Assembly: GCA_012845835.1 (NCBI GenBank)
Contig: JABAKD010000008.1
Coordinates: 14,764,223 to 14,828,222 of the forward strand
Length of the DNA stretch: 64,000 nucleotides
Direction: 5' to 3'
Source of the DNA: Undaria pinnatifida
Taxonomy: Eukaryota > Sar > Phaeophyceae > Laminariales > Alariaceae
The notes beneath the pieces were generated by a model. It saw only the letters and a list, made by a program, of their open reading frames with translations. It ran no database searches and was not told where the DNA came from. The position numbers and the translations under genes were made by a program. The stretch's first letter is position 1. Each line of letters starts with the position of its first letter. This document shows, one piece after another, positions 33,393 to 44,230 of the stretch.

Positions 33393-35173
33393 ATGGCCAC
33401 CGTCAACCAAGACGCTGGGGCCGACGCGGGCGGCGCAGCCGCCGAGGGCGGCGTCGTCCCTATCCCGGGCCCACCGGCCGGCGGCGCCGGCGGCCTCGCG
33501 GACCCTGCTGCCGACGCGAACCCAAGCGCGGGCCCCGTGGACCCACCGGGTGCGGCGCAACCTGTGGTGGCCCCGCCGGACATGGCCGCCCTGTTACAGG
33601 AGGTCGTCGCGGCCACGCAGGCGGTAGCGGCCAGCTGCCAGGTGATCGCGGCCTGCGTGACCGCGCTCGAGCAAGCTCAGGGGCAGCACCAGCCGCTGGG
33701 CCCGCCACACGTGGCGTTGGGGGCCCACCCTGCGGGCCCCGACTTCGTCGCGCCCCAGCCGCTGCCATGGGGCCCAGGTGGCCTCGGCGCCCAGCCTCCC
33801 CTGGGTTTTCGTCAGCCCCAGGCTGCTGCGACTACGGCGGCCATCAAGGCCAACGCTCTGTTGGCGGCCGATGTGTGGCGGTCCATGGCAGGGACCAAAT
33901 ACTTCCTCGTGCGTAGACGTTTCAACGTCGCGGAGGAGCTGACACCGGACATCCAACGCTTCATCTTGAAGAAGGTCGCCGGCGTCACTAGGCAACTCCA
34001 GAGCCTGGCCGAGCTCGCCGTGGAAAATTTATTCCCCCCAGCCCTTGCGGGGAAACCCCCGCCACGATGCCTGCTGAATTACACCTTCGCACATTCTTCG
34101 CCGCTTTCGTGGCCGTCCTCGAGTACGGCATGGCGAGCGCCCCCGACATTTGCAAGTCCCGCGTCGAAAACCAGAAAGAGGAGCTGAATGCAGTATTGGA
34201 GAGGTTGCAGAGCTACCTGCAATACCACTTCCTGGCCCTTGCCCCGTATCCGGCCCAGGTTCGCGCGACGCTCCTGACCGCCATAAACGTGGGGCTCGAC
34301 GACCACATGCACGAGCTCGCTGGACAAGCGGGTACCCTGTGGAGGGAACACCCCAACGCGCCTCCAACCCCCGGCTCCGGGCCACCCCCGGCGGTCCCGG
34401 TGTTCACGCGGCTAAAAGCGTTGCTGGTGGAGGGTTCCTCGGACAGCCTCGCGGAGCGCCCTCGTCAGTGGAAAACATCCCCGGCGAAAGCAGCAGGCGC
34501 CGGAGCCGGAAAGCGCAAGCCAGCCGCTAGGGCGGGGGGATCGAAGACGACCGTCGGGCGCGAGCGGTCGGACCTCGGGGAGGGCGCACGGGCCTTCAAG
34601 GCCCGCATGCTGGAATGGGAGACACCGCCGGGTGTCTGTGAGTACACGTGGCGCAGCGATATTTGCCCCCGTACCGCCTGCAGATACGATCACGACCGGG
34701 TCGCCCCACCATCCCGCCTGGCGGCCTCGGCGCAGCAGCGGCCCACGCCGCCATCCCCCCCGCCCACGCAGCCATCCCAGCACCCTCAGCAGGCGGCCAC
34801 CACCGGGGGCGGCGGTGCTCCCTCGGGCGGGGGTAGCCGGCCCCCGCCCGTCGCCCGCTACAGCAGAATCCAGGGGGCCGACGGCCGGGCCGCCATCCCC
34901 CCGGCCCCGGCCCAGGTCGGAGCAGCGGCGTTTCCACCAACTGACAGTACGGGCTCTGCCGCCAGCCAGGGCCGACCACGGGGGGCGCGGGAGCAGGCGC
35001 GGCAAGCGCGGTGTTTGTTGACGCCACGAGGTCCGTCGGGCTTCACAGGGCACCCACTCCCGGATGGGTTTCGCCGGCTCTGTTCCACGGTGAATCAGAC
35101 AGTGCAGCAGAATAGTTACCCCCAGACACACCGACCTACGGGTAGACCAGAAGAGGCACGGACAGGAAACTGA
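33393..35173 (+). pseudogene. Element A Gag-like protein with CCCH zinc finger, one frameshift
   Basis: ATG at 33,393 starts an Ala/Gly/Pro-rich N-terminus and a helical segment ('DMAALLQEVVAATQAVAASC'), then a folded region ('VWRSMAGTKYFLVRRRFNVA'). The frame ends at 34,187. A second frame, open from 34,067, continues 'FFAAFVAVLEYGMASAPDIC' and 'DDHMHELAGQAGTLW', so one frameshift lies in or just before the overlap, perhaps in the C6 or G4 runs at 34,030-34,060. Near 34,637-34,693 is C-x8-C-x4-C-x3-H ('CEYTWRSDICPRTACRYDH'), the counterpart of the CCCH finger of element B. The C-terminal 150 residues are Pro/Gln/Gly-rich. The likely role is RNA packaging in a particle. Confidence 0.7.
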
Positions 35174-35174
35174 C

Positions 35175-36232
35175 CATCAGACCCACACAGCCAGGCCGGC
35201 AGACCGATGCAGACGTACTTACACACAGTCAGCCAGACAGCCAGACAGACATCGCTCACCAGCTGATCCTCAGACAGACAGAGAGTCAGACAGACAGACA
35301 GTCAGACAGGGAGACAGACTTGCAGGCAGACAGACATAGTTCGGTACGTACCCCCCACGCTGGTATACCCGCGCGGGCACCGTGGAGCAGCGCAGCGTTA
35401 TCAAAAACAGAGGAAGGCGGAAGAGTTCGAACCACACGTCTAGCGACAGCTCGACTGTTCAGCTGAACAGGTGGTCAGACATCCCACTTCTTGCCAACCG
35501 GACAGTGCCGCGGTTGCAGAAGGTTTCAAGACAGCAGGCGCGGTTGAGTAGAGGTCCAGCGTACCCCTTTGTTGGTTGCACACCTCCAAACGCACAGACA
35601 GACAAAACAGACAGACAGACTGAAGACAGACACACAGGCATACAGGCGGACAGACAGGCAGGCAAACAGACAGCCAGGCAGACAGACAGACAGGTAGACA
35701 GACAGACAGGCAGACAGGCCGACAGACCGACAGGCAGGCAGACAGACAGGCAGACAGGTAGGCAGACAGACAGGCCGACAGACAGGCCGACAGACCGACA
35801 GGCAGGCAGACAGACAGACAGGCAGGCAGTCTGACCGACAGACAAACAGACAGGCAGGCAGACAGACAGACATGTAGGCAGACAGACTCGCAGGCAGACA
35901 GACAAACAGCCAGGCAGCCAGACAGACCGCCAGACAGGCAAACAAACACACAGACATGCTAGCAGTCAGGCACAGTCAGGCACGTCCCGCCCGCGCTGGT
36001 AAACCCGCGCGGGCGCTGTGCAGCATAACAGAGTTGTCGAGAAACAAAAGGGACCCACGGACGAGCTCGACCTACACGTCTAGCGACAGATCGACCGTCC
36101 AGCTGAACAGATAGCCAGATACGCCACTTCTTGCCAACCCGGGCAGTGCTGCGGTGGCAGAAGGTTCAGGACAGCAGGCGGGTGTGAGTAGGGGTTCAGC
36201 GTACCCCTTTCGGTTGTATACTCCGCGGTCAG
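35175..36232 (+). repeat. CAGA/CAGG microsatellite with a ~640-bp flanking duplication, inside element A
   Basis: 35,200-35,330 and 35,595-35,950 are tetranucleotide repeats (CAGA, with CAGG, CCGA and TAGG variants). The block 35,336-35,584 is repeated at 35,970-36,232, about 641 bp on, with 'acacgtctagcgacag' and 'cacttcttgccaacc' in both. The microsatellite therefore sits inside a tandem duplication that expanded element A between gag and pol. Minus-strand 'VCLSVCLPVC' frames are artefacts. Confidence 0.85.
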
Positions 36233-36762
36233 TTCCGCATATACGCCAAAAGCTCACACCATATCGCACCCACAGGTGTCAAGGGCCAGGAACCCGCTTC
36301 CGCGCGCGTCGGCAGGAATGACGCCGCAGAAGGCTCGTACAGCAGCAGGAGCAGAGGGCCAGACAGTCAAATACCCCACTTCCCGCGTGCGTCGTCAGTC
36401 GCGTCCACGCAGAAGGCTCATTCCAGAAGGGCCGTCCACCCCGTTATCTCGACTCATCAGACAGCGCAACAGCAAGCCGTAGACTAGTAGACGCGTCATC
36501 CCACCCATCGGTAAGCGGGGGCAATGGTTATCCCTACGGCACTCTTTCCGAACACATGAACTTCGCATGACCGCATACGTGGCCGTCGGAGCAGTCCGTT
36601 CGCGCCGATACGCAGAGGAGTTACGGGTCAGCACGCGCACGGCTTCCTGATGGGGCATGGCGCAGTCGACCTCCGAACGTACGTACAGCAGTACAGCAGT
36701 GGCACGCAGAAAGGGCTAACCTGAGTAAGGAAAACCTTGACACCAGGACCCAAGAGGATATC

Positions 36763-39079
36763 ATGTACCGGCTAGCTGATATCTGCACGACCATGATGAG
36801 ACAGACAGCGACGCGACAACACCGTACTGTTGTGGGGCACGTCGCCCGCTCGGTGGGAGGCGCTTTGGTTGCCTCCCCAGTATACCCCGCCCAGATTCAG
36901 AGGTATTTCGGCGACCAGAAAGGTTTGGAGAACGTCGACCAACTTATCACGATAGTCACCGGGGGGGTGCTATCAGCTAGTAGAGCTAGCGCACGCTTTG
37001 CAATACGGCAATCACCACAGCGCCCTCGCGCATTTACCTGCAATATGGGAAAATCTCGGCGAAGACGTCCGACGCGAAAAATGCCTCGTGATACGAAAGT
37101 CGTTCGCCACTGAAATCCCAAACTTGAGGGTGTCGCCCCTAGCGGCCGTCGTCACCCACAAGGTTCGAGTTATCAACGACCTCTCGTTCGAGGTGCGGAA
37201 TCGCGCGAGGAAGGGAGGCCTGAACGGGGACACTGACCCAGACAGCGTTCCCCCGTGTCCGTGCGCGACCGCTCTCCCAAAGTTTCTCGCAGAAGTTGTT
37301 AGTTTTCGACAAAAGTTCCCCGAGAAACGCATATTGATGAGCAAGGCAGACGTGTCAGACGCGTTTCGAAACGTTAGGGTCGACCCCGATCAAGTCCATA
37401 ATTTCTGCTACACGATCGGGGGTCTAGTGGTTGGTGGATATTCGGCTGACGTTCGGGTGGTCAGGCTCTCCGGGTTTCTGGGGGGTCATGGCCGCTGCGG
37501 CCGAGCACTCGCACTGCCACACCTCGTTAGAGTCAGTCCAGGTACTTAGAGAAGGACAAGCGATGATGGCGCATGTCTAAATCGTAGACCGTTGGGAAGT
37601 AGGAAAGCCAACCACTGTTCCCGCAGACGCTAAACTCAGAGCGCATCCGGGGGGGGGCAGGTTAGAACCCTTTTTCACCACGGTGTACGTAGACGACTAC
37701 CAGTTAGTTAGGGTACAGCAGTCAGACAGCGAAAGGACCGCCCTTATCGCATCGGCTACCCTCGCGTCCGACCACGTGCAATTGTTCGGACCTCGGGCGG
37801 AGGGAGAGACCCCGATCCTCGCCCCGAAGAATAGCACAGATTGGAACACCACGATCGACGCATTAGATTTCACTGTCAACTCACACACCCTCAGAATCTC
37901 GTACCCGCGTGAAAAAATCAAAGCGATTAAGAGACTGTTATTCGACCAGTGGCCCGCGAGCAGACGGTACGCTAAAGTAAAGGAGGTGCTCAGCGTCGCG
38001 GGCAAGCTGTGGAACCTCACGTACGTAGTCAGAGCGGGCAGATATTTCGTGTGGAGGCTCTTACGCCTATCTGGCCTCCACGACGCGCAGAATCAAAAAC
38101 AACAGAACCGTACCGTGCGCCTTGATCGCGAGTTTCACGCCGACCTCCTCTTTTGGAAGTGGGCAATCGACCACGAGCTCCTGCAAGCAGGAGAGGCTCT
38201 CAGCGCGCCGTGTTGCCCAGCCATGAAGCGCCCGACAAAACGGCACTATTTAGACTGATTCTACGATAGCCCCCTCTGAAAACCAGCGATTTTTTTTAAC
38301 GAACGTTTCATGGCTGTTCGACACGAGGATGGATGATATTAACAAAAGGTCTCCACATATTTTCTTGTGCGCAAAGGTCTATCGAACGATCACGTCGGAT
38401 TTTAAAGGGACACCGTATTTGAGGAGGTAGGACCGGGAGCTGGTTTCAAAACCGGCGATTTCGTTAAAGAAAAGCTGGGGGGGCTACCCTAGAACGACTC
38501 TTTATCAGACGCCAGTTTTGAAGCGGTCGGCGGGTATTGCGTCGATTGAAAGGTGTACTGGCGATACGACTTACCAACAGAATTGACAAACGAGCTAAAG
38601 GCCGCGCGCCGCGAAACCTGCACTATCACGATCAATCTGCTCGAACTGCTCGGGATGGTCGTGACGGCCTGGGTGATGCTCGAGTTAGTAGGGGACTTGC
38701 CCGCGGTTGACGGGGACCCGGTTTTGATGCGGGGCGACAACGCGGCGGCCGTGTCTTGGGTTAGTGGGTGCGGCGGGGCCAGGGATAAGCGAGCGTGCCT
38801 ACTCATGAGAATGCTGGGCCGCCTCGAAATTAAGGGCCGGTGGAGCCACATCGCGAGGCATATCCCCGGTGTCCGCAATACTCTCGCTGACGGAATATCG
38901 CGGTGGCCCCGCGAAGTAAAGTCAGGGAATTGACGAATTCGCAAGACTGGTCAGAACGCGCGATCGGAAGGCAAGGGGTAGAGATTTTCAATTTCGTGCT
39001 CGGAACAAAGTGCATTGCCACCCGCGACGATGAACGGTTATGGAACCTCATGGAGAATCGAATGGACGACACCGCATGA
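36763..39079 (+). pseudogene. Element A Pol: reverse transcriptase and RNase H, frameshifted and MITE-interrupted
   Basis: Read against element B, the segments are: 36,763-~37,045 with 'YFGDQKGLENVDQLITIVTG'; 36,998-~37,440 with 'NLRVSPLAAV', 'KVRVINDLSF' and RT motif A 'LMSKADVSDAFR'; ~37,440-37,587 with motif B 'FGWSGSPGFWGV'; and 37,683-38,256 with catalytic motif C 'TVYVDDYQ', intact. The MITE at 38,257-38,495 follows. RNase H resumes with 'SDASFEAVGGYC', a TGA at 38,551, 'LLELLGMVVTAW', 'MRGDNAAAVSWV' and 'NTLADGISRW'. A last frame change after 38,933 leads to a tail ending at 39,079. The individual catalytic residues survive, so decay is by indels and insertion rather than loss of the active site. 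It copies RNA to DNA and removes the template RNA. Confidence 0.8.
38257..38495 (+). mobile_element. 239-bp MITE inserted in element A pol, GACT flanks
   Basis: The ends are 'gattctacgatagccccc' and the inverse-related 'gggggggctaccctagaac'. GACT lies immediately outside on both sides (38,253-38,256 and 38,496-38,499), consistent with a 4-bp target-site duplication. Joining the flanks with one GACT gives an unbroken pol frame reading '...HYLDSLSDASFEAVGGYC', parallel to 'TLVSDASGTAVGGYC' in element B. The interior has no gene. Confidence 0.85.
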
Positions 39080-39088
39080 TTCACCCTC

Positions 39089-40201
39089 GTGGCGTCTCGT
39101 TTCGGGACCCCCCCCCCCCGCTTCCGAAAAATATCGTCCGCCTGTTTTTCCCCTCCCGTTTCACGTGCAGGATCGGGGACCAAGGAAGAGGTAGCGCGGT
39201 TGGTGGAATCCCTGGCGCTGGGGTCAGTCAGGGAAAGTACTCAGAAGAACTATTTGGGAAAGTGGAACGTCTGGGTGAAGGGAAGGAGGTCGCAGGGGAA
39301 GGGGCCGTGGCTGCACGAGAACGCGGACCCGGATCAGGTGCTCGGGGAACTGTTGGAATTTGTGGCGTCGCGCTGTTTCGTGCACAATAACCAGCAGTCG
39401 ATTGTCAGGGGGTATTTGGCCGCGATCAAGTATTTCCACAAGATGTACGCCGGTTGGGAACTGTCCACTTCGCACGGTATGATCGTAGCCGTAGGAAAAG
39501 GGATCGCGAGCGCGCGCGGGATGACACCGAAAAAGGCGACGGTCCGGTTGCCCCTGACGTGGTCGATGCTGTCGCAAGGGCAGCGAGTGGTGACAAACAT
39601 GGCAGACGGGGGCGGTATCATGTGGCTGGGTCTCGCTCTGTGGTTTTTTCTGCTGTGTAGAGGGTCGGAGTTGTGGGCGTACGCTGACGGAAAAGTTCAC
39701 CCCGAGTTCTGCTTGACACGTAACTGCTTAACATGCTTAGACGGAGATGAGCAAGTCGCGTTGGAGAACCGCGCCCGCGCGAACGCAATGCAGGTGCGTT
39801 TCCTGGCGTCCAAAAGCGACCAGCAAAGGGCGGGTTGCACGATTACTCGAACTAAGGTGGCAGAGGGGTCGGTGGACGCAGGAGGCCCCGCGGGAGCTTT
39901 TGAAGCGCTGCTGGAGCTTCTCGACGTACACCCCCAGCTCCCAGGGGAGGCCCCTCTCACCACCAGGGTCACGCCGTGGGGTTGAAGAGTGTTCACGTTT
40001 TCGGAAGCGGTAGCAGCTTTGAGGCTTTTGGTAGGAAGCAGCGGCCGAGACCCAGCTCAGTACGTCCTGCATTCAGGAAGAATCGGGGAAACAACCCAGT
40101 TGGCTGCACGAGGGATCCCCGAGCTGCAGATACAACGGGAAGGCAGATGGAAGTCCCGTGCTTTCATGACGTACGTGCGGGCCGCAGGGGAAGGTGCATA
40201 G
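39089..40201 (+). pseudogene. Element A tyrosine recombinase, one in-frame stop
   Basis: This is the integrase of the element. The N-terminal SAM-like region includes 'SVRESTQKNYLGKWNVW'. The catalytic domain has the first Arg in 'FFLLCRGSELWAYADG', His-x2-Arg in 'YVLHSGRIGETTQLA' and the nucleophile Tyr in 'GRWKSRAFMTYVR'. 39,089-39,985 and 39,989-40,201 are in the same frame, separated by one TGA at 39,983. All R-H-R-Y residues are present, so a single point mutation may be the only defect. The apparent first codon is ATG at 39,089. In element B the recombinase overlaps the end of pol; here it starts just after it. A loss-of-function copy is most likely. Confidence 0.8.
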
Positions 40202-40260
40202 TCGGTCTCAGCCGCCCTAGCGAATGAGGAGTAGACAGATTCAGGCTGCCCATATGGCGC

Positions 40261-40515
40261 GAGAGTTATTTTGCCCCGCAAGGGAAGGAGCGGGGCATAG
40301 GATTTCGGGTTAGCCCGATATACCGTATGTATTTAAGTTTCGTTTGGGGGGGGGTTCGTAGGGATTTGGATAAAAATTACGGCGCGCCCCACGGCGGGTT
40401 TCGTAAGGCATTCGCCCGGCGTGCCTCTCTGCACCTACAGGTTTTGGTGGGCACGGCGGCAAAAACGCGCCGCCATTCGAAAACTAATAATCCAGAATTC
40501 TTGAGCTGCAACAAC
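40261..40515 (+). repeat. Element A, repeat B1
   Basis: Begins 'gagagttattttgccccgca' and ends 'ttgagctgcaacaac'. It matches 40,851-41,104 almost base for base and joins A2 directly, as expected for split repeats. Confidence 0.9.
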
Positions 40516-40850
40516 ATGTAGCTTTACGCAGGAATGCGGAGTTTGTGGAGGCGTGATTGGGATTCGTATATCGGCCGTATGGTAACGGCAAAAATTTAGA
40601 GTAAAAGCATATTTATGCCGACGCAGTCGTGGCTTGCCTTCAGACTTGCTCAGGGGTAGACGAGACCGAGAGCATACACTCGAGCGTGAGGAGGCTGGCT
40701 TTCCGTGGCTGCGCCGCAGGGGACGGAGTACAAGCGCCTGCCCAGCAGTACGTGACAGCTACAATCTGATCGACTTTCCCACCCACCCGCCCTGTCGCTC
40801 AAGAGAGGGGGGGAATCAGGTTGCAACAAGTCGTGACGATTGTTGCCGGT
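40516..40850 (+). repeat. Element A, repeat A2 and A2-B2 spacer
   Basis: A2 (40,516 to about 40,780) matches A1 at 33,075. About 70 bp of spacer follow, including 'cccacccacccgccc', which has a counterpart just after A2 of element B (63,875-63,892). Confidence 0.8.
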
Positions 40851-41104
40851 GAGAGTTATTTTGCCCCGCAAGGGAAGGAGCGGGGCATAGGATTTCGGGT
40901 TAGCCTGATATACCGTATGTATTTAGTTTTCGTTTTGGGGGGGTTTCGTAGTTATTTGGGTAAAAATTACGGCGCGCCCCACGGCGGGTTTCGTAAGGCG
41001 TTCGCCCGGCGTGCCTCTCTGCACCTGCAGGTTTTGGTGGGCACGGCGAAAAAAACGCGTCGCCATGCGAAAACTAATAATCCAGAATTCTTGAGCTGCA
41101 ACAA
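40851..41104 (+). repeat. Element A, repeat B2 (right end)
   Basis: A copy of B1. Its end 'ttgagctgcaacaa' is followed directly by unit U sequence ('gtgacatgtttttgg'), which fixes the right boundary of the element. Confidence 0.9.
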
Positions 41105-41690
41105 AGTGACATGTTTTTGGTGTGTGTTGTGTTCGTTGTCCCAAATGCCCCGCACGAGCAGGATCGAACAGCAGAGGCGCAAACGTTCCAGCGCATGCAC
41201 CACCAGCGCTGGGTTGGCAGGGCAGCCGAACAGTGCTTGGATGCTACTGCTAGCAGTGTAGTGTGTGTTGGTGTTGGTGTTGGTGTTGGTGTGTGTGTCC
41301 CAAAATGAACCCCCAGCTCGTTGTTTGCGTGCCAGGGTGTAGTTGGTAGCGCTGTTTGATTAGAAGCGCAGCCGTTTGAATTTTACGGTTTTGTAAGGAC
41401 GAGGAGAGTTTTTTTGGAGGGATTTTTTTTCCGCAGCCCAGGGCACAACAAATTGAAATGTTTTTGGTGTGTGTTGTGTTCGTTGTCCCAAATGCCCCGC
41501 ACGAGCAGGATCGAACAGCAGAGGCGCAAACGTTGCAGCTCATGCACCACCAGCGCTGGGTCGGCAGGGCAGCCGAACGGTGCTTGGATGCTACTACTAG
41601 CAGTGTAGTGTGTGTTGGTGTTGGTGTGTGTGTCCCAAAATGAACCACGAGCACTGGGTTGGCAGGGCAGATGAACGGTGCTTGCTAGTA
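41105..41690 (+). repeat. Tandem unit U, right side of the element A insertion
   Basis: A full unit (about 41,110-41,456) and a partial one (41,457-41,690). The GTTGGT microsatellite is longer in the first. A C-rich stretch follows at 41,710-41,740. Confidence 0.8.
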
Positions 41691-41854
41691 GCAGTGTCGG
41701 AGGGGGGCGACGCGCCCCCCCCCGAACCCCCCCCCTTCCCGGGACGCCCTTCAGTATGCGTTGGCAGGGGCCCGACACAGTGTGCGTTGGGAGGACCCTC
41801 ACCAGTGTGTGTTCGAAAAAGAACATGGAAAAGTATGTAATGGATTTTAAATAA

Positions 41855-42735
41855 AATAATGAGTACTTTGTACTCCAGACTCGCTTCATATGTAGGAAAC
41901 CTCGCGGGCGTCTGCCGCTTTCGGTGTGTCTCAGTCTAGCAGTCAGTACAGCAGCACGGCAGCACTGGACCTCAACCCAGCTAAATTTTACACGCTCGAA
42001 ATATGGACATTCGCGCGAGAGGCAACAGGGTCGCACACTGCAGCAGCTCCGGTCATGCGCTACGTCGGGCACAAACCAAACAAAAAAATGTGTCATCGAA
42101 AAATTAGAGCCTCAGGACGAGAGAGGAGGAGCGCGAGCGCGCGACGAACGATGTCATAGCCCCAGCTTTCTGACCGCAGAGCGCGCCGGGATAGGAGCAA
42201 TCTCGTGGGCCTTTTCCACCGGCCAGTTGTGCTGTAGTTGGGTTGGCTGTTGGGGTGCTGGTTGTCTTTGTGTTGTGCTGTACTTTTTTTGTTTTGTGGT
42301 GTGTTGTGTGCTGTGTGTGCTCGATGATCGCAATTTAACGAGGGCTCCTTTTCAAAGAAATATCTCGTAGAGGCATGCCGCTCCACGAGAGCTGGATGCC
42401 TCGGCGTGTTGTGTGCTGTGTGTGCTCGATCCTTGTAAATAAACGAGGGCTCTTTTTCTAGAGATTATTCCGTAGAGGCATGCCGCTCCACGAGAGCGGG
42501 ATGCCTCTGACCACCGCCAACGTTGCTGGTGGCGTTGAACGCGTAGGTTTGTTACTTCGGGTTTAGGATACACCAAGTGGCTTGCTGCGTTGAGCGTTGT
42601 AATTCCTGCGTGGTATTTGTGCTGTGCTGCTGCTGCAAAGCGTCTTTGTTAGCGTTTCCTCGAGCTTTTGTCATCTGAAATGCTGTTATTTGCTGGAAAA
42701 TACTCGGAAATTTTGCTTTAAATATGCATAAGGGC
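41855..42735 (+). repeat. Dispersed repeat R, 3' two thirds (copy 2)
   Basis: Matches 56,405-57,175: 'actcgcttcatatgtagga', 'cgtctgccgc', 'catgcgctacgtcgggcaca', 'gttgggttggctgttggggt', 'gaggcatgccgctccacgag' and 'ctggaaaatactcgg'. The 'gtgtgctcgat...gccgctccacgag' segment is duplicated here (about 42,310-42,385 and 42,410-42,500). No convincing gene. Confidence 0.8.
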
Positions 42736-42941
42736 CGGCTCCGGTGAACTTGCACGTACGTGCCAGGCGGCGCGCCCTATGTGCAGGATCAACCTGTAAA
42801 AAAATGTGCGCAGGAGCATTAACGCCTCTAGAACCAATCCACTACAAACCCATTTTCAAATACTGCAGTGTACGCCAGCCGAAAGACAGGAAAAAAGACA
42901 AAGAACAAAAACAACAGCTATAATGATAAGTCCAAAGCAGG

Positions 42942-43025
42942 TCACAGCAGCAGCAGACCAGAAGCAGGTCTCGACGTAAGGCACAGGGCACGCACAGGCC
43001 ACACAAAGCGACTGCGATGACCTCT
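42942..43025 (-). repeat. Short inverted copy of 52,312-52,395
   Basis: The reverse complement of this block ('cgcagtcgctttgtgtggcc', then 'tgcgtgccctg' and 'ctggtctgctgctgctgtga') matches 52,318-52,380 with a short indel. Confidence 0.6.
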
Positions 43026-43029
43026 CCGG

Positions 43030-44230
43030 TCGAAGAGCACAATTATCGAGGACATGACGGGGGGTGCTGAGCTGCCGTGCGCCGATGATACTAGGAAGAG
43101 CGTGCAGCAGTACGAGTACAGCAGTGGAAGCTCGCATAAAAAAAAAATACCTGTGGTACAAAAATAAAAATACATAGTATCGTCCCTCTCGTAACAAAAC
43201 ACTATATATATTAATACATATGTACCCTAAAAATTAGAAACGAAATAAGAAAACGTGTAACCTAGCCTACGTACAGTCTTCCAGGAAGCTACCAGGAAGC
43301 TGGTACTCTCGGCGACAAAAATAAGAAACTGAAAAAAATATATTGTTGTTTTCTGGCTCGTCCAGAATAAGGAAAACAGCCAAGAGCCGAATTGAAGGTT
43401 AGTTACTACAGTAGAGGGCCGACGACACTGCTGTGTGCTGTTAGGAATCGAAGAATCAATTGCTTCATTCAATAACAATTTGGAAGAAACTAAAACACCC
43501 GAGATAAGAACTGGTGACGCTACGATACAGGAGAGGATGCTGGAAAGGGCTGAAAAATAGTAAACCGTCAGTAAGAAACAGACGCGTGCAATTCTCGTGA
43601 GGGCGACTCAAAAAAGGCTTTGGGGCGGAACACAACTAGGGAACCCCCACTGTTGTACCGCCATACATATTACGATGCAGCACGCGCGTCGCACAGCTTC
43701 TTTCATTGCAGTTCTAAAACTTCCTTTACCCCAGCAACCCGAGCTGGCTGCCTTGTGCGGTCGACGTTGTAGTCGTCTGGGATTTTCGAAAACTTCCCCC
43801 CCAGGGGTCAACAGAGGGGGGGTACTCTCACACCAAGTGAAAGTACGTATATCCCGTTTTATTTATTTATTTGTCGAGTGATCAATCACTGCACATTTAT
43901 TTCCATTCTGAACTCTGGGTGTGCCATGTACCTGGCATCGTTTACTATGTCGTGTGTCTTCGGGCATACTTATAACATACTAACAAGCCACAAAAACCTC
44001 ACATTATTAATACATCAAGGCGGTCACCACGAATCACACGTCAAAACAAAACAAATAGGGGTGTACTCATGATCGTGTTGGCGCGAGCTCGATGGGCCCT
44101 CGCATCCCTAATATTAATATAATATTAGTATTAATAGTGTCCTTCGAATAACGACATGAGACGACGGGGGAGCACGACGGCTATCACCCGCCACCATTTG
44201 TTTTTAACGGAGTACTATTAGTTACCGAGG
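43030..44230. other. No recognisable gene
   Basis: A/T-rich DNA with short frames only. A short 'attaatataatattagtatt' palindrome-like stretch lies at 44,112-44,133. Confidence 0.4.

Larger units (their letters stand above)
33075..41104 (+). mobile_element. YR retrotransposon A (Ngaro/PAT-like), complete in structure but defective
   Basis: About 8.0 kb. Order is A1 repeat, gag, microsatellite, pol (RT and RNase H), tyrosine recombinase, B1, A2, B2. Split direct repeats of the form A1...B1-A2-B2 are the hallmark of Ngaro- and PAT-type elements of the DIRS superfamily, which integrate a circular intermediate with a tyrosine recombinase and make no target-site duplication. The flanks join cleanly into one unit U. 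No methyltransferase domain is seen, which favours Ngaro-like over DIRS or typical PAT. The coding region is broken in at least six places and carries a MITE. Confidence 0.85.

Noticed and set aside
34412-35131. 239-residue minus-strand ORF opposite gag of element A
   Set aside because: Antisense of a GC-rich, Pro/Gly-coding stretch; no domain.
35440-35957. Long minus-strand Cys/Leu/Val frames
   Set aside because: Translation of the CAGA microsatellite; all three frames are open because of the tetranucleotide repeat.
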